From Ascarosepion bandense (lineage: Eukaryota > Mollusca > Cephalopoda > Sepiida > Sepiidae), in NCBI GenBank assembly GCA_037127315.1, contig JBBBDQ010001454.1, forward strand, positions 2,274,001-2,338,000: a stretch of DNA of 64,000 nt. Reading direction: 5' to 3'. The translations under genes and the position numbers were made by a program. Numbering within the stretch: the stretch's first letter is position 1; every line of letters starts with the position of its first letter. Under the pieces are notes generated by a model. The model was not told the DNA's origin. It saw only the letters and a program-made list of their open reading frames with translations, and made no database searches. Below, piece after piece: positions 30,621 through 43,375 of this stretch.

Positions 30621-31486
30621 ATTTTAGCGATTAAAAACACGACCATTCTTCAGATCCTATAGATAAGCGCTACAAAGTTAAAAAGAACTGTATCAAATAG
30701 CATAATCACATAATCACATAAGCAGCACCTGAAATGTGTATCACATCTAATTTAAAGGAACAATATGAATATAATTAAGATGATAACTTTCCACTCTACT
30801 CAAAACAAAAAGGTTGAAAAGAATCTTTCATTGATACTAGAATGAGCGATAAGAGTTTGTGAACGTTAATTTCCTAAAACCAAAGATTGTATAAATTTCA
30901 ACCGATAGTAATGCTAACTTTTAGGCCAATAAATGCTGAGTATTTCTTTTATAGAAAAGGCTAATTTCATCATCATTTTCATTAACAATTTATTTCCGTT
31001 TTGCCTTTGTGACACGCACTGAATTTTTACCTAGACTTCAGTTACTTTCTTCAATTTCCCAAATCTTACTGATTATTCGTGTTTTTTTATTGTTTTGGCA
31101 AGTCAAGAAAATTAATGTTGTCATTTCTGATTATATTCTCATGATGTTGACAATCGATTGCTAAGTTCTGTCTGAAGAATAAAAAATAAACTAAAAAAAT
31201 GTTTAGAGTTAATAGATGAAGAGGATAGTGCGTGACGTATTAAGATGGAACTGGTGAAGAGCAAAGGAACGGCTGGTAATTTCTTTGCTGCTTGCATTGA
31301 CATGGCTTCCGTCAGAAGAACAAAACTTGAGCATGCATGCCGTCAACATTTTCGTCTATTTCCGCTTCTCCAGGATTCTAATAGATTTATTAAATGTTAA
31401 AAGAACTAAATATAATATATGATTAGCCCTCCATTGAGTACATCTCTCTTGCGCTCTCTTTCTAACCCACTCTTCCTCACACACAC
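30621..31486. other. AT-rich spacer
   Basis: Nothing recognised. Confidence 0.4.

Positions 31487-31550
<64 letters not shown>
31487..31550. repeat. (AT)n microsatellite
   Basis: AT run of about 60 bp with one 'ac' interruption. Confidence 0.95.
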
Positions 31551-31554
<4 letters not shown>

Positions 31555-31555
31555 T

Positions 31556-31730
31556 ACACTGTTGAGACTGTAGACTTCATCTTTATTGTCATGTTTGTGA
31601 CGCTTTTCGGCCGTTGTACGCTCCAGCGTTCTTCTAATGCTAGGAATTTTCAGCTGAACTCATTTTTTCGATCAGTGGGGTATGTCGTTTTCATTCCATG
31701 TGCGATGCCACTTCCAGATGCGATGTAGTT
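31556..31730 (-). mobile_element. SINE-D 3' part, minus copy
   Basis: Inverse of the SINE-D core is visible as 'acgcttttcggccgttgtac' followed by 'gctccagc', plus the tail 'atttacactgttg'. The tRNA-like head is absent. Confidence 0.7.
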
Positions 31731-31744
31731 GTTCCTAGCACCTA

Positions 31745-31850
31745 GGGAAGGCCTGAGCGCATAACGGCAGAAACATCGTGAAATAGAACCCCTTCTCATT
31801 ATCACCCCTTAAAAGAAACGATATTTGGACTGCTACTAAAGATTCACATT
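31745..31850 (+). mobile_element. SINE-D core, plus copy
   Basis: 'gaaggcctgagcgcataacg' and 'gcagaaacatcgtg' match the SINE-D core in the opposite orientation to the copy immediately to the left, giving an inverted pair. Confidence 0.6.
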
Positions 31851-32739
31851 TCAGTGATCATCAGAACATTTATATAAAATTCAGGCCGACGTAATGATAT
31901 TTATAGCCTTGAAAAACATATTTTCTGTCGTTTTTCTTCCAACTATACGTTAAATAGCATGGAAAACTGGACTCTTTAATCATGCTTTATTAAATCATTT
32001 CTTATTACTATAAATGTTTTTATAGTGGGTGATGTATTTAAGTTGCTTGCTACACCTGATTTGATTTGATTTTCTTAAACAGGAATAAATAACAAGCGTC
32101 CTACATTTAGAAGTCCTACTCAAGAAAGATTGTGTCTCCGACAATTAAATTGTATCCTTTTTTTCAGCAAAGGAATCGCAGATTAAATAATAGGCCACGG
32201 TGCCAATCTGACGGTGAAAGGTTTGAATTACCTATTTAATGAATACTCATTTCTCGTTGAGACTTCTACGAATCTATATGCGCTAGCTTCGGTTTCGTAC
32301 CCAAAAAGTAAACAACAGTAATTTTAATATTTTTATCGGACATTATTTCATACTGCTATAAACGCTTGATAGCAACTTAAATATGAGCACCAACTAAAAA
32401 TAACGTTATAATAATGAGAAAAATTGTCGTATTAAAGAATCCATTCAGAAATCATTGGCAACTAAGAGGAGTGCTACTTAATGACTTATAACCAAAGGCG
32501 CACCATTTCTCTACAGTTTTTTTTTTCAAAATGGGGTGAGTCTGACACAAGTCCCCATTACTATTATTAAATCCTATGGCATAATTAGGTTTTACAAAAA
32601 TATTTTAAAAAACGACGACTATTTTTCGAGCATTTTAATAAAAAAACTCTCTTTGTAAATAGTGTTCAGTGTTAAGAAACAGATCGTTAATAGTAAGCAA
32701 ATAAAAGAAAAAGTCGTGTCTTATTTTACTTAATTTTTC
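31851..32739. other. AT-rich spacer
   Basis: No supported gene or repeat. Confidence 0.4.
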
Positions 32740-33030
32740 AGTTATCAGCTCGGAAGAAGAAATCGGAGAGCCGATTTCGAATCCCTTTTGATTTCGTTGC
32801 ATTCACTTACGTACAAATACCCTTGGGAAATGTATTAATCCATCTCTTCTCCCTCCAGATGTGGATTAAATATCAGGACAGATTTGGTTCTATAGCCTTG
32901 TTTGGCAACAAGTCTATCGGAGAAATTAATGGTAACCCACTGTGGGAAAACATTCTGCCCTGTCAGTAACCTCTATTTCGAAATATGATCGCGTATATCA
33001 CATATGGCACTTAACTGACTGACAATTAGA
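32740..33030 (+). mobile_element. SINE-A, near full length
   Basis: Head 'ttatcagctcggaag', B-box region 'gatttcgaatccc', body 'acccttgggaaatgtattaa', and 3' 'atggcacttaactgactgac'. Moderately diverged from the 11540-11849 reference. Confidence 0.8.
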
Positions 33031-33568
33031 AGGATCGGCGGTTGAGAATCACTGTATTAGGAAATAATGTTTTAGGAAAGAATCGATTTATAATATATTG
33101 ACGTTAGAAATTAACACGTTTTTCTAGAAAATTATATAACCGCTTATTACATTTTATTTGGAACACTTTGCTGGAAAGACTCTGAAAACTTTCCAATGAC
33201 TTACAATAGTATTAAACTTGAGAACTTATTTTGAGAAGCACGCGCATCTGTAGCTCAGTCAAGTGTCGGTTCGAGTTGATGAACATAGGGGACAAACAGT
33301 CATCGTAAGACCGGCAGAAAATATCAAAGGAAAATCAGTGAACTCATCAATGAAAACTGTTGCCAAAAAAAAACGTATATAATTTACCTAAAGAAGGGTG
33401 AACCTTTTAGGCTGGGCAAGCATGAGGGAATGTAAATTTGATATTGTAAAACTGTTTCTCTCGTCCAAAATAAAAAAGGAAGGTAAAGAAGGAAGTAGAT
33501 AAAACGTTTAAATCCAAAATTATAATGCTAGAAATTGTTCATTTATTTCGCAAACCTATCTCTCATTC

Positions 33569-33571
<3 letters not shown>
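33031..33571. other. spacer
   Basis: A tRNA-box-like snippet near 33240-33275 was considered and rejected. Otherwise nothing was found. Confidence 0.4.
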
Positions 33572-33600
<29 letters not shown>

Positions 33601-33654
33601 CGTCTGTCTCTCTATCTCTCTGTCTCTGAAATAGCCCTTTCAAATATTTGTTTA

Positions 33655-33696
<42 letters not shown>
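33572..33696. repeat. (TCTG)n/(TC)n and (AT)n microsatellites
   Basis: Pyrimidine array at about 33572-33625 and AT run at 33655-33696. Confidence 0.9.
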
Positions 33697-33699
<3 letters not shown>

Positions 33700-33984
33700 T
33701 CAAATTATAAATAAGATGGCTTTTCTTTTCGTCCAAAAACAACCAGACGAGATTTAACAAAATTCCTACAGCATAATGGGAATAGATATATGCGCAGGCT
33801 GTATAAATACTGTATTGTTCTGCACAACAGGAAATATACGGAGGCTATTGGAAATATTAACACGATGTAGAAGTGTTCCAGACTATAAACGATTGTCATT
33901 ATAATTCTGCTCTTATGGTTCGCAAATGTGATTGGATCCCTTCTGAGAAAGGTATTATAACATTTGAGAAAACATATCTACATT

Positions 33985-34660
33985 AAAAAGATATCACCAA
34001 ACTGTGAAATGATTTGTTGCAGCTCTTAAGAAGGTACGTACGAGGGCTGATAAGGGTCACTCAAGGGTTGTTTCAAGAGGCTATTTGTCACGAATAAAAC
34101 GTAAAGCTGTAAATAACCCAGGTTTGACCAATGGAGCACTTTTCAGGCGCATAGAAGATGCAACATTGTCCAGAAGTACTCGCTATTGACTTCTGAAAAA
34201 GGTTGGGACATCAGTGAGATCGATGACAAAGCCTCGATTGACAAAAGATAAACATATAAATGTGTTTTAAATAGGCAAAGGGGAAGATGAAGGTTGATTT
34301 CTCGAAAAGTCTGTTCACAGATAAAAGTCGTGCAGCACTTGATGGCCTTGATGTTTGGAACATAGGTTGGGTAGTAAATGGACGAGATCGTCATCAACAC
34401 TTGGCACGCCAACAAAGAGGAAGTGGTATTATGATTTTGGCTGATATTATTGAAGGTATCATGTTTGGACAATAGAGAGTGCCTGGTGGTACTAAAATAA
34501 CCTCGGATGCTTATATAGCCTTTCTCAAAGAGCACCTGGATATTAACTAAAAATGCAAATAATCACCGTCATAAGAACCATCGTATTTATACAACATAAT
34601 GGTCCTTCGCATTCAGCGCATAAAACTACAGAATACCTGCAGAAATTAAGTTTCTGTGAA
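33985..34660 (+). pseudogene. Tc3-like transposase pseudogene
   Basis: Translation shows a DNA-binding-domain remnant ('RVVSRGYLSRIKRKA', 'NNPGLTNGALFRRIEDATLS'), then 'LFTDKSRAALDGLDVWN' containing the first catalytic Asp (34320-34322). It continues 'VVNGRDRHQHLARQQRGSG', 'RVPGGTKITSDAYIAFLKEH' and 'FIQHNGPSHSAHKTTEYL'. The second catalytic Asp is His (34595-34597), and the Glu motif region is not recognisable. Several stops and shifts confirm that it is dead. Confidence 0.8.
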
Positions 34661-34698
34661 CCTCAAAAGATAAACCGGTCATTAAAAAAATCTCCCAA

Positions 34699-35335
34699 AC
34701 TAGATCCTATTAATATTAGATTTATTAATATTAAAAATGATCCAGGTGGAGGGTTCAACGTAAACAATATGATCTATTTACACAACTAAATATGTATATA
34801 AAGAAATTCCGAAATCTGCATACATTGTATAGCTATTTCAGCGAGAAATATCTCGCTTCTTCAGCGACGGTCAAAAACAAAACTTTTCAAATATGGTACA
34901 AAAATACCGGAAGAAGCCAAAAACATATCCATACACAGGAAACTAAAAAAGGAGGGGAGCAATTAAGAAAGAAAAAATGTTTTAAAATTTGTCTTCCAGA
35001 TATAAAACAACATAGATGCAGAAAATGAGATTCATGACACGATATTAGAAGAAGACTTTTAGATTATGTCTGTATTAAAGAATCAAAAATCAAAATTTAG
35101 CCGTGTCACAGGAATATAAGTGGTGGAGAGAATAGAAAAGATAAGAACAGATGGGGTAGACAAGGGGAGAGTTAATGAAGAAATAAGACTTAAAAAAGAA
35201 AATTCAGTAGCCGAGTTGACGAATGCCGGCTTCAGATGGTGAAAGGAAGGGAAAGTTATATAACAAAGGAATTTAAAGAAAGGAGACAATGTATTACATA
35301 TTCTTAAAAATATAACTGGATTAGTGTACATGGTT
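34699..35335 (+). repeat. long dispersed repeat family E/L, copy 2
   Basis: The first part ('cctattaatatta', 'aaaatgatccaggtggaggg', 'gtaaacaatat') matches 52737-52823. The part from 34793 matches 10230-9655 inverted. Together they define an element of at least 0.64 kb. Only a short frame (34792-35028) is open and I do not recognise it. Confidence 0.7.
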
Positions 35336-35409
35336 TAAAATCTACTAATAGAATGAAGAATAAAATTGTAGTAATATTATAATAAGTCTAAACTGAGAAT
35401 TTGGCAAAT

Positions 35410-35913
35410 AATATATATAAATATAAGTATACATACAGAAACACATATACACACTCATACATATATACACATACGCATAGATATGCACACACATACATAT
35501 ATATACACATATACATACATATACGCTTACACACATATAAATAGATATACTCACACATTAATCCATACGAACATATATATACTTACATATATATACATCT
35601 TACAACATATATACACACATTTATATACATATACTTATATAGATACATATATATATATGCATATACAATTATATACAGACACCACCTACATACACATTTA
35701 TGTGTAACAGCAAGAAATATACAAACATCATCACACCAAATTATATACATATATACAGTATACTCACATATATTATCTAATTACATGCATATACAGACAC
35801 GTACATACATACACGCATACATTCATATACATACATACATACATATATACATACATACACATACACAAATATATATACACATAGATACACATACAGACAC
35901 ACATATATATACG

Positions 35914-35945
<32 letters not shown>
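35410..35945. repeat. (ATAC/ATAT/ACAC)-rich simple sequence
   Basis: About 0.5 kb of imperfect tetranucleotide-type 'tacata'/'atacac' repeats ending in (AT)n. The Tyr-Ile-Thr-rich ORFs are artefacts. Confidence 0.9.
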
Positions 35946-36385
35946 ATGTGTAAAGCAGTATAACTTTATATAATATAATAAATTATGAAATAAACTTATT
36001 AAATAATATAGCTGTTTTTAATTTCATATGTGTAAATATTCTGTTGGTTGCAAATAAGAGATAAACTTAAATGGCGACAGAATATAAAGTTACCTATTTA
36101 TTAGAAAATAACCTTGTCAATTGCGAAAACGCTAAACAAATATGAACAATCTAAACGGAATGATAACTTTGGAGCGATAACATGATAACAAAATTGGCTT
36201 TTAAAAATGTCATGGAAAAAACTTTACAAAAAATTAAAAGCAAAAATTGCCTTGATTAAAAAAACGTCTATTGGAGAAGCTAGAGTTGCAGATGTAAACA
36301 GAAAAAAATTCATATTATAAAGAATATTCTCTAAAGATATTAAAGAAACCAAATTATTACTTTTAAGCTAACATCAAAATAAGAA

Positions 36386-36628
36386 ATGTGTAAATTGGGA
36401 GGAGAAGTATATGAACAGCGATTTCTCATCGATGATTTCAAGGATGAATACATAGTGGCATTGTACGAACGTGTTAGTCAGACTAGTATTTGTGTCCTTC
36501 ATGAAAATAATCATGACTTAGAAGACAAAGTGGTAGAGGAGAAGGTATTTTCTGTTTGTAATGCTGATAGTAACATTTTAAATCACTTCGAAGTTGATGA
36601 TGGTATTAAGAGAAATACAGGAAACTAG
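36386..36628 (+). CDS. unsupported 80-residue acidic ORF
   Basis: ATG-to-stop frame with mixed, non-repetitive composition and many acidic residues ('FKDEY', 'DLEDKVVEEK'). I do not recognise it and see no splice sites, promoter or related copy that would support expression. It is listed because it is one of few ORFs not explained by a repeat. It may be chance. Confidence 0.15.
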   Translation: MCKLGGEVYEQRFLIDDFKDEYIVALYERVSQTSICVLHENNHDLEDKVVEEKVFSVCNADSNILNHFEVDDGIKRNTGN

Positions 36629-36689
36629 AGAATATGTTTTAGAATAAAGTATATATTCATATGTTTCAACATCTGGGAAGTGTTTTAAC

Positions 36690-36830
36690 ATAGGACGGAA
36701 AGTGCGATACAGAAATCGGAAGGTGCATTCTGAAAACGAAAGATGCCTTCGAAAAGGTAAGCAGAATATTAAGAAATAGAGAAATTTTGTTAGACACAAA
36801 GAAAAAATATTGAACTGTTAGGCAATATCA
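36690..36830 (+). repeat. dispersed repeat family J, copy 2
   Basis: Shares 'cggaaggt', 'acaaagaaaa' and the terminal 'gcaatatcag'-like block with 7235-7350. Confidence 0.45.
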
Positions 36831-36837
36831 GTCAATC

Positions 36838-37130
36838 GGTTAGTTAAGTACCATACGTGATACATCGTGGGTGATCATGTCTTTTTCAAGATATGATTGA
36901 GTGAACAGAAACTTTTCCGGTAGTAGGTTACCATTACTTTCTGCTGTAGACTGGTTGCCAACAAAGTCTATATAATCCAATCTGTGCTGCTATTTAACCA
37001 TTAATTGGATGAAGAAGAGACGGATTAATATGTTTACCGACGGTATTTAGGTGTAAGTGAATGCAACGAATTTAAATGGAATTCGAACTCGGCTCTCCGA
37101 TTTCTTGTTCTGAGCACCACTGCACCACAA
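36838..37130 (-). mobile_element. SINE-A, near full length
   Basis: Minus-strand order head ('tgtggtgcagtgg'), B-box-like 'gagttcgaattcc', body, and 3' 'gtatggtacttaacta'. Small internal differences from the reference copy. Confidence 0.8.
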
Positions 37131-37131
37131 T

Positions 37132-40100
37132 GATTAAAAGAGATGTCTGGAAAATTGAAAGGAAGTCTGCATGATCATGGCAAGAAGCAGCCAAATGAAG
37201 TTTAACATTGAAGCATTACTCGTTTTCTTTTATGTATCATGTCCCTTCAGAAGATGAAAGAACACAGCTCTCACCAACTTCCTGTAATTTGTAGCTCTAA
37301 TTAAAATTTATTGTCTTACATGCCTCCTAGTCATTCGACATTTCCTCTTTTTGTATTATTTTCATTTTGTGCCATGAGTGTTAAACAATAAGTTAGACAA
37401 AATGTTGAATCAGTTGTATTTCACTCAATTTGATTATTGGAGTTTTAAATAAAGACAGAGAATTTTGCTTTCTAAATCGTTATTCTTTACTGAGGAAACG
37501 AGTTTAAATTTAAATTATGTTTAGATTTAAAATCGTATCGTTAACCTTTCATTTCGGTGATCATTGAAAGCTTTATAGCATAGCCTATTAATATTTATAA
37601 TTTACTAAAGCTTTACAAATTGAATTCGAGCAAGATGCATGAAACAAAAATGCGTCATTACTAAATCATTGTGTAATCAAATATTACTTACGTTTACTTC
37701 AAAGAGAAATTATTCTGCAAAATATAACTATATTATTGTGTAATATGTTATACAGTGCAGTAGTTTAAGTCTGATTTTTGATAAACAATGCAAAATCAAA
37801 ACATTTTGTCGTATAATGTCTGCCAAAGAGTATTATGATGTTATAAACACTTTTATCTATTTTGTTTTTGATAATTATGATTTAGCAAATGATAGTGAGT
37901 AGCCTTTTGTTGTTATCTTTTACAACTTTTCACACCGTATATACTCATCAAATACAGAAAATATTGTATATTTTGCTTGGAGTGATTCATAATTGGAATT
38001 CTGGTTTGAAAATATTTCTATGGAATGTATCTAATACAAAAGATATTAACTTTATTTAGAATTATTCTTGAAATATTAAAATTTTAAAATCAGTTTGGAA
38101 GGAAAAAACTGCGGAAATACACTTTTCAGACGATCCTTAAAATTAAATTCTTAAAAATTGTAAAAGCTATGAATTTAATTTTTGTTTGCTTTACTTATCC
38201 CACCCCTACCCACTTTTACATCGAATACATTGTTGATTTTCAGCATGTGAAACGTCGACCTGCCCTATAACATGATTAAAGTAAACAAAATTCATATTAT
38301 GATGAAAAACCAATTTTTTGGGTTCATTCAAAACTAAACATTTTCTTGCATTTTGAAACTGATACCACAAGACATCTTTATTAATCCTGGTAGTAAAGTG
38401 AATCTTATACACTAAAATAAAATCATACGATAAATTGCTCTAATAAACAGAATTTAAATCTAATCATTTTGCTAACATCGATTCGTTATGAGAATAAATC
38501 ATAAATAATTTTCGTTTTTGTTTATCAAATTTATCCATCAAAAGCGAAATTAAAATTTCATGATATTTACTCATCATATATTTGCCATCATTTGCACACC
38601 TTTTTGACAATAATCAAGCAACTCTTATGCAAATTTGAGTAAAATTATGCGAGTTTGACGTGAAAATCTTTTGTGTATACTTGAATCTGCTTTTCATTAA
38701 GTAAATCTTTTTTCAATGAAAGCCTTATTTCACCAATAAAAGAGGTCATTATAAGTCGGTTCAAGTCCATGCGAATATGGCGGATGGGGTATAAGAGACT
38801 AATGGAGTTTCCATTTTTTTCTTGTGTTATTATTACTGTAGGCGGCCTTGCGTGGTCACGGAGAAGGAAAATAAATAATGTCTTGCAAAAAGTAAAATAT
38901 GTTAATGTAATCTGACTTCATTAACTACCACGTATGCTTAGTAATTAGGATGATGCATTTGTTATAAAAACTGTTTCCAAAAAAAATCACTTATGAATTA
39001 ACCTAATAAAAAATTGACTTTCATAATAAAACATGAAATAATCTGCGAAAACATATGTAGAGCACATAAATAGAAAAGCGTTTAACCTAGTTACACAGTA
39101 TGTACAGTATTTTAACATTCTCATTTCCATTTAACACATATTAGGGGCATAAACACGGCACCTCATAGTTCGACACAAGAAATTAAAAAGTATGCCATGC
39201 TGGTAGCACTCACCATCATACACACCTATCTCTCAAATGTGATAAAATGAACAAGATACAGAGCAAGTACCTTTTTATGGAGCCCACGGTGGTTTCCATA
39301 GTGATGCACACGTTTTCTATGATGGTATAGTTTTAATTATTAAGTAATTTTTTTCTTTAGTGCATAGACACCAATGATAGCATCGACACTGAAATGCAAG
39401 ATATTTGGTTGTTAAGCTGCAGGTTGAAAAGAAGATCTTGCGTGTTCCATCTCTTTCTCGCTGAGCTCACGACTGACTGATCATATGACCTTCTAGCTAT
39501 CCTGATTTGAAGTGCTTGGACTAATACTTCTGGAGCGTCGCCAAGAGGGAGACCTACCAGCGGCCACAAAATGCAAATGAATCATTGGGGGCTGCCATCG
39601 TAGATTCGATGGCAAGAAATCAACGGGAAACCCATAACACGGACTTGCAATTTTTATTTTTTTTATTTTTTTACTAAACATTTTTGTTTTTTCTCATTTG
39701 AATACGTGTGTATGTTTAAATGGGATTCCTCTACCCAATATATTTGCTCTTTATTTATCATCACTTGGGCTATCGTGTCTATACGTCCGTGTAAAATGAA
39801 ATAAAGAGAAAACTATGCGTGATTCAATGTTGTGAGAAATAAATGATAGGAAAATTAAAAAAAGAAACCGTCAATTCTGCTTCTTCTGTGTGACGTGTCT
39901 TTTCAAAATGTGAACGATCATGCACATCTAAAACTTCCTGTCATTTGTAGCTCTGAGAAACTTTTGTAGTTTTTCTATCACTCTTACTCTGTTCTGACAA
40001 CCATATAAACACACTCGTTATGTAGGTTATTCTTTGCTTTACTCTGTTCATCTTACCTTCATTATTTCCTGCAGTTGTTAAATTTTCCAAGCCACCTCTC

Positions 40101-40303
40101 CTTATTATACGCCCTACTAATGTCTATTATTGCTCTCTGGTTTATAATTATAAGTTATTTTTGTTTTCATTGTCTCTATAATTTCGTCGTTCTTCACATG
40201 TTTAGTCCATGATATTCTCAGTAGCCTTCTGTAGGATCACGCCGTTGTTGCCTCGAGTTTGTTCTTCGTCTGTAAGATGATTGTCTTGCTTTCACCGCCA
40301 TAT
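37132..40303. other. longest repeat-poor stretch, no gene identified
   Basis: About 3.2 kb with no microsatellite longer than a few units, no SINE, LINE or MITE that I could detect, and no ORF over about 92 codons. It could be unique host sequence (intron, intergenic or regulatory). Confidence 0.45.
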
Positions 40304-40354
40304 CAGTCAGATAAGTGCCATACATAATACACGCTTGAGCAATCATGTCTCTTT
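40304..40354 (-). mobile_element. SINE-A 3' end fragment
   Basis: 'taagtgccatacataataca' and 'gcaatcatgtctc' match the inverse of the SINE-A 3' end. Confidence 0.7.
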
Positions 40355-40625
40355 TGATCCATGACAGCTGAGCTTACTGAGACACGTAATGAGGAAAGAA
40401 AGCTTGGAGAATCTAATACTGACAGAACGGATAGAGGGAAAGAGAGACAGTGGAAAGTAGCATAAGACATATTTGAGGAGCTTAAGCAAATGGTTGGCAA
40501 AGTGGGATTTGGGAGAGGAAAATTATTTAAACTACAAGGGATAGGGGCTAGTCTATGATCGCCTACGTCCTGAAGGGGCACAGCACATAAAGAAGATATG
40601 AATGGATTGCACTATAAAGACAAAG
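40355..40625 (+). mobile_element. LINE 3' remnant (related to 748-1122)
   Basis: Translation gives 'RHVMRKESLENLILTERIEG', 'KRDSGK', 'HKTYLRSLSKWLAKWDLG' and a closing 'VLKGHST' in shifted frame, followed by 'aagaaga'. This matches the extreme C-terminus of RTE-like polymerases. Stops are present and the RT core is absent. Confidence 0.7.
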
Positions 40626-41479
40626 AGGGACAGCAAAAGTTCAAAAGTTACTCATCGTATTAAAACATAAGAAGTTGTGGGGAGCCATGATATCCTCCCT
40701 CCAGAAGTAGCAGAGCATATAAATGAAGACTATAACATGTGAACCATGATTAGACTTATGTCTTGATTAGTTTTTTTGTTTTTTGTTTTATAAAAATTAT
40801 ATTTGATGAAGTTGTTTATTGTTCCTCTAATATTAAAATTTACTGCTGCTGAGTAATAACTTTTCATGTACTTCTTCGGCTGAATTAAACTTTTCTTTTC
40901 TGATGTTTACTTAAAAGTTGTAGTATGATTGCTTTCATGTCTTTAGTCAATGTTCTTAATAATTTCTATTTTTCTCTGTTTACATTTGCAACATCAGCTT
41001 GTTAAAATATTTTAACAACATAAGGATTGACGTGTTAATTGAATAATGCTAGATTACGCTCACGTATAAGAACTTTGAGTCGAACTAGTATTGTTAACAA
41101 TTACACGAAATGAGTGCAGCGATTGAGAAAAATCTCACTCATGACTTAATAGTGAATGTCAAATTTTTCCTCAATATAAACAACAGGCTATTATTTTCAT
41201 TCATAGAGCAGGCATATTTATTACAGTTTAGTCTTGAAATTTTCATTAATCTGCCATATTCAACAGGTATTAAAAATTTGGGTTGACATTTATTCTGAGA
41301 TAAACAGAATTTTATTTAAAGAAAATACTTTTGTTGTAATGGTACCTGATTTTTAGGATGTTCTGAGAGGATGAGACAATAAATTTGCCTGAGAGACAGT
41401 CAAAAGTATTGGAACAAAAAGACCAGTATGTTGTTCCATAAATCTCAAATAAAGAAATTTCTGTGTATATTTCTGAGAT
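40626..41479. other. AT-rich spacer
   Basis: Nothing recognised. Confidence 0.4.
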
Positions 41480-41810
41480 GAACTATTGTAATTATTTACA
41501 TTATTTACATTGTTCGGACTGTTGTCCTCATCTTTGTTGCCATATTCACAACGTTTTGATCATTTTACGCTCCGACCTTCTTCAGACTGAAATTTCGAAC
41601 TAAACCCTTTGTTTCGATCATTGGGGTATATGGTTCTCATTCCATAAGTCATATCACTTCCGAATGTCTTAGTTATCTTCATTTAATTTAACTATTTTTT
41701 TATTAACTACTACTATAGCCCGATATTGAACTCATAATTCTTTGGGTCAAGTCAGTGGATTTAACTAACGTTTTTAATCCACTGAGCCATGTTTCCTTTA
41801 AAACGAATTC
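41480..41810 (-). mobile_element. SINE-D, near full length
   Basis: On the minus strand: head 'catggctcagtggattaa' (A-box-like), 'gagttcaatatcg' (B-box-like), body, core 'gaagaaggtcggagcg' and 'caaaacgttgtg', and tail 'acaatgtaaataatgtaaat'. This is the clearest complete SINE-D with its tRNA-like head. Confidence 0.8.
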
Positions 41811-41895
41811 CATTCTCCTAGCCTCAGCTATGAGTTAAATAGTAGAGTAGATTGAGCTTTGTGTGACAACTAATCAAGGAGAAGAGTTACTACTA
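41811..41895 (+). mobile_element. SINE-A middle fragment
   Basis: 'cctcagctatgagttaaata' and 'gattgagctttgtg' follow SINE-A order, but the copy is strongly diverged. Confidence 0.4.
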
Positions 41896-42904
41896 ATTTT
41901 GAAGCAATACTCAGCAAAAAAAAAAAAAACAACCATCAATACATACAACAATTATAATTTATGAGTCCAAATCCGCAAATGTATATATAAAAACACATAC
42001 AGCACGTCAAAAAATGTTTTGCCAGAAACTCATTAATTCTACGAAACGCATCATTTATTTTTACCTACACTGACGATGACTTAAGATAGTCAAACCCTTG
42101 GACCATATTTCTTGTAATTTTCTCCAGAACAATTTATGGCATAAGTTCCTCCTTGTTTAAGAAGGATTATTCGTGATTTGAAAAAGGTCACCAATAAAAT
42201 TAGCCACCAGTTAAATTTGACACAAAATATCCATTGCCTTTAATGATATTTACCTTAAAGAACATTTTCTACCTAAATAAACAGTATTTAAACATAATAC
42301 AGAATTCAAGAGAGAACCACTTTATTATATTTCTAAAGAAGTCATTGCTATTCGTAAATAATAAAAAAAAGTAATCTGTGGAGAACCATGATCGTATAAA
42401 CTCTAAAGCTTTATAAATCCCGCTATTGGAATTAGTGTTTGGTTTCATCATGATAATATCACCAATAGTCTTGGTTGTGATGGTAACAATTCTAGTGTTT
42501 ATGATAGTAAATTTATTTGTAAATTCAGGTGAAATGAGGTTGGAATGTCATATTTTGAAATTTGTGTAATTTTGGGTGGTATTCGTTTTTTTGTCGATTT
42601 TGTAAGAACGTTTTTTTAACGTTGAGGACGAAATGGCATGTGTAGTGGAGAGGTTTAAAGGTTTGCTTAATATATCTCACTTTTTAACATATTCTAAGTG
42701 TTCTAAGGTAGAAACATATAGTTAAACCAGATTTAATTTGTTGATTGTGGTAGGAATACAAGTTAATAAGGTAGTTTTTGTTATCTGGTTTACGTTAAAC
42801 TTTAAAATCTAATTTATCCTTATTATGTATTATTATGATGTCTAAAAAAAATAAAAATGTGTTACTTTCAAGTTCGTATGTAAATTCTTATTAAATTTTG
42901 TTGT
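41896..42904. other. AT-rich spacer
   Basis: Nothing recognised. Confidence 0.4.
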
Positions 42905-43090
42905 TAAGTTTAATATAGTACCCAATCTGTCCTGCTATTTAACACCTAACTGGAAGGAAGAGACGGATTAATACCTTTCCCAAAGGTATTTGCGCGTAAG
43001 TGAATACAACGGATTTAACTGGAATTCGAACTCGGCTACCAGGTTTCTTGTTCCGAGCCGATATCCACTGTACCACAACGCACATCCGTG
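42905..43090 (-). mobile_element. SINE-A, 5' part only
   Basis: Well-preserved head and first half (minus strand): 'gcgttgtggtacagtgg', 'gagttcgaattcc', 'ttaatccgtctcttccttcc'. It stops after 'aggacagattgggta'. The 3' half is missing, so this is a truncated or rearranged copy. Confidence 0.8.
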
Positions 43091-43375
43091 ATCTATATAT
43101 CTTAAGTATGTAGAATTGTTATATAAAATAAATTTGGAAGAAATGGGCGCTAGAAATAGGTAAGCGAGAACACAACTGATATGGGAACCCCTTAGTAAGA
43201 CAATTTTATGATTATAAAACGTATTGTTAGAAGAGAAATAACAATGAGTAGTGAGTAATGTACATATTGTATATAATTCTATTGGTAGGTAGAGGGAACT
43301 ACTTTAGATTTTTTGAAGTAATTTCTAAGAATGTTAAGACAATTTTAATGGATAAGTTAGTATAGAGTGATTTAA

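Noticed and set aside
33240..33280. tRNA-like boxes ('tgtagctcagt' and 'ggttcgagtt')
   Set aside because: The boxes are too close and no cloverleaf can be drawn. At best a SINE scrap.
36386..36628. Host protein-coding gene
   Set aside because: An 80-residue frame without family resemblance or gene structure is within chance expectation. Kept only as a low-confidence entry.
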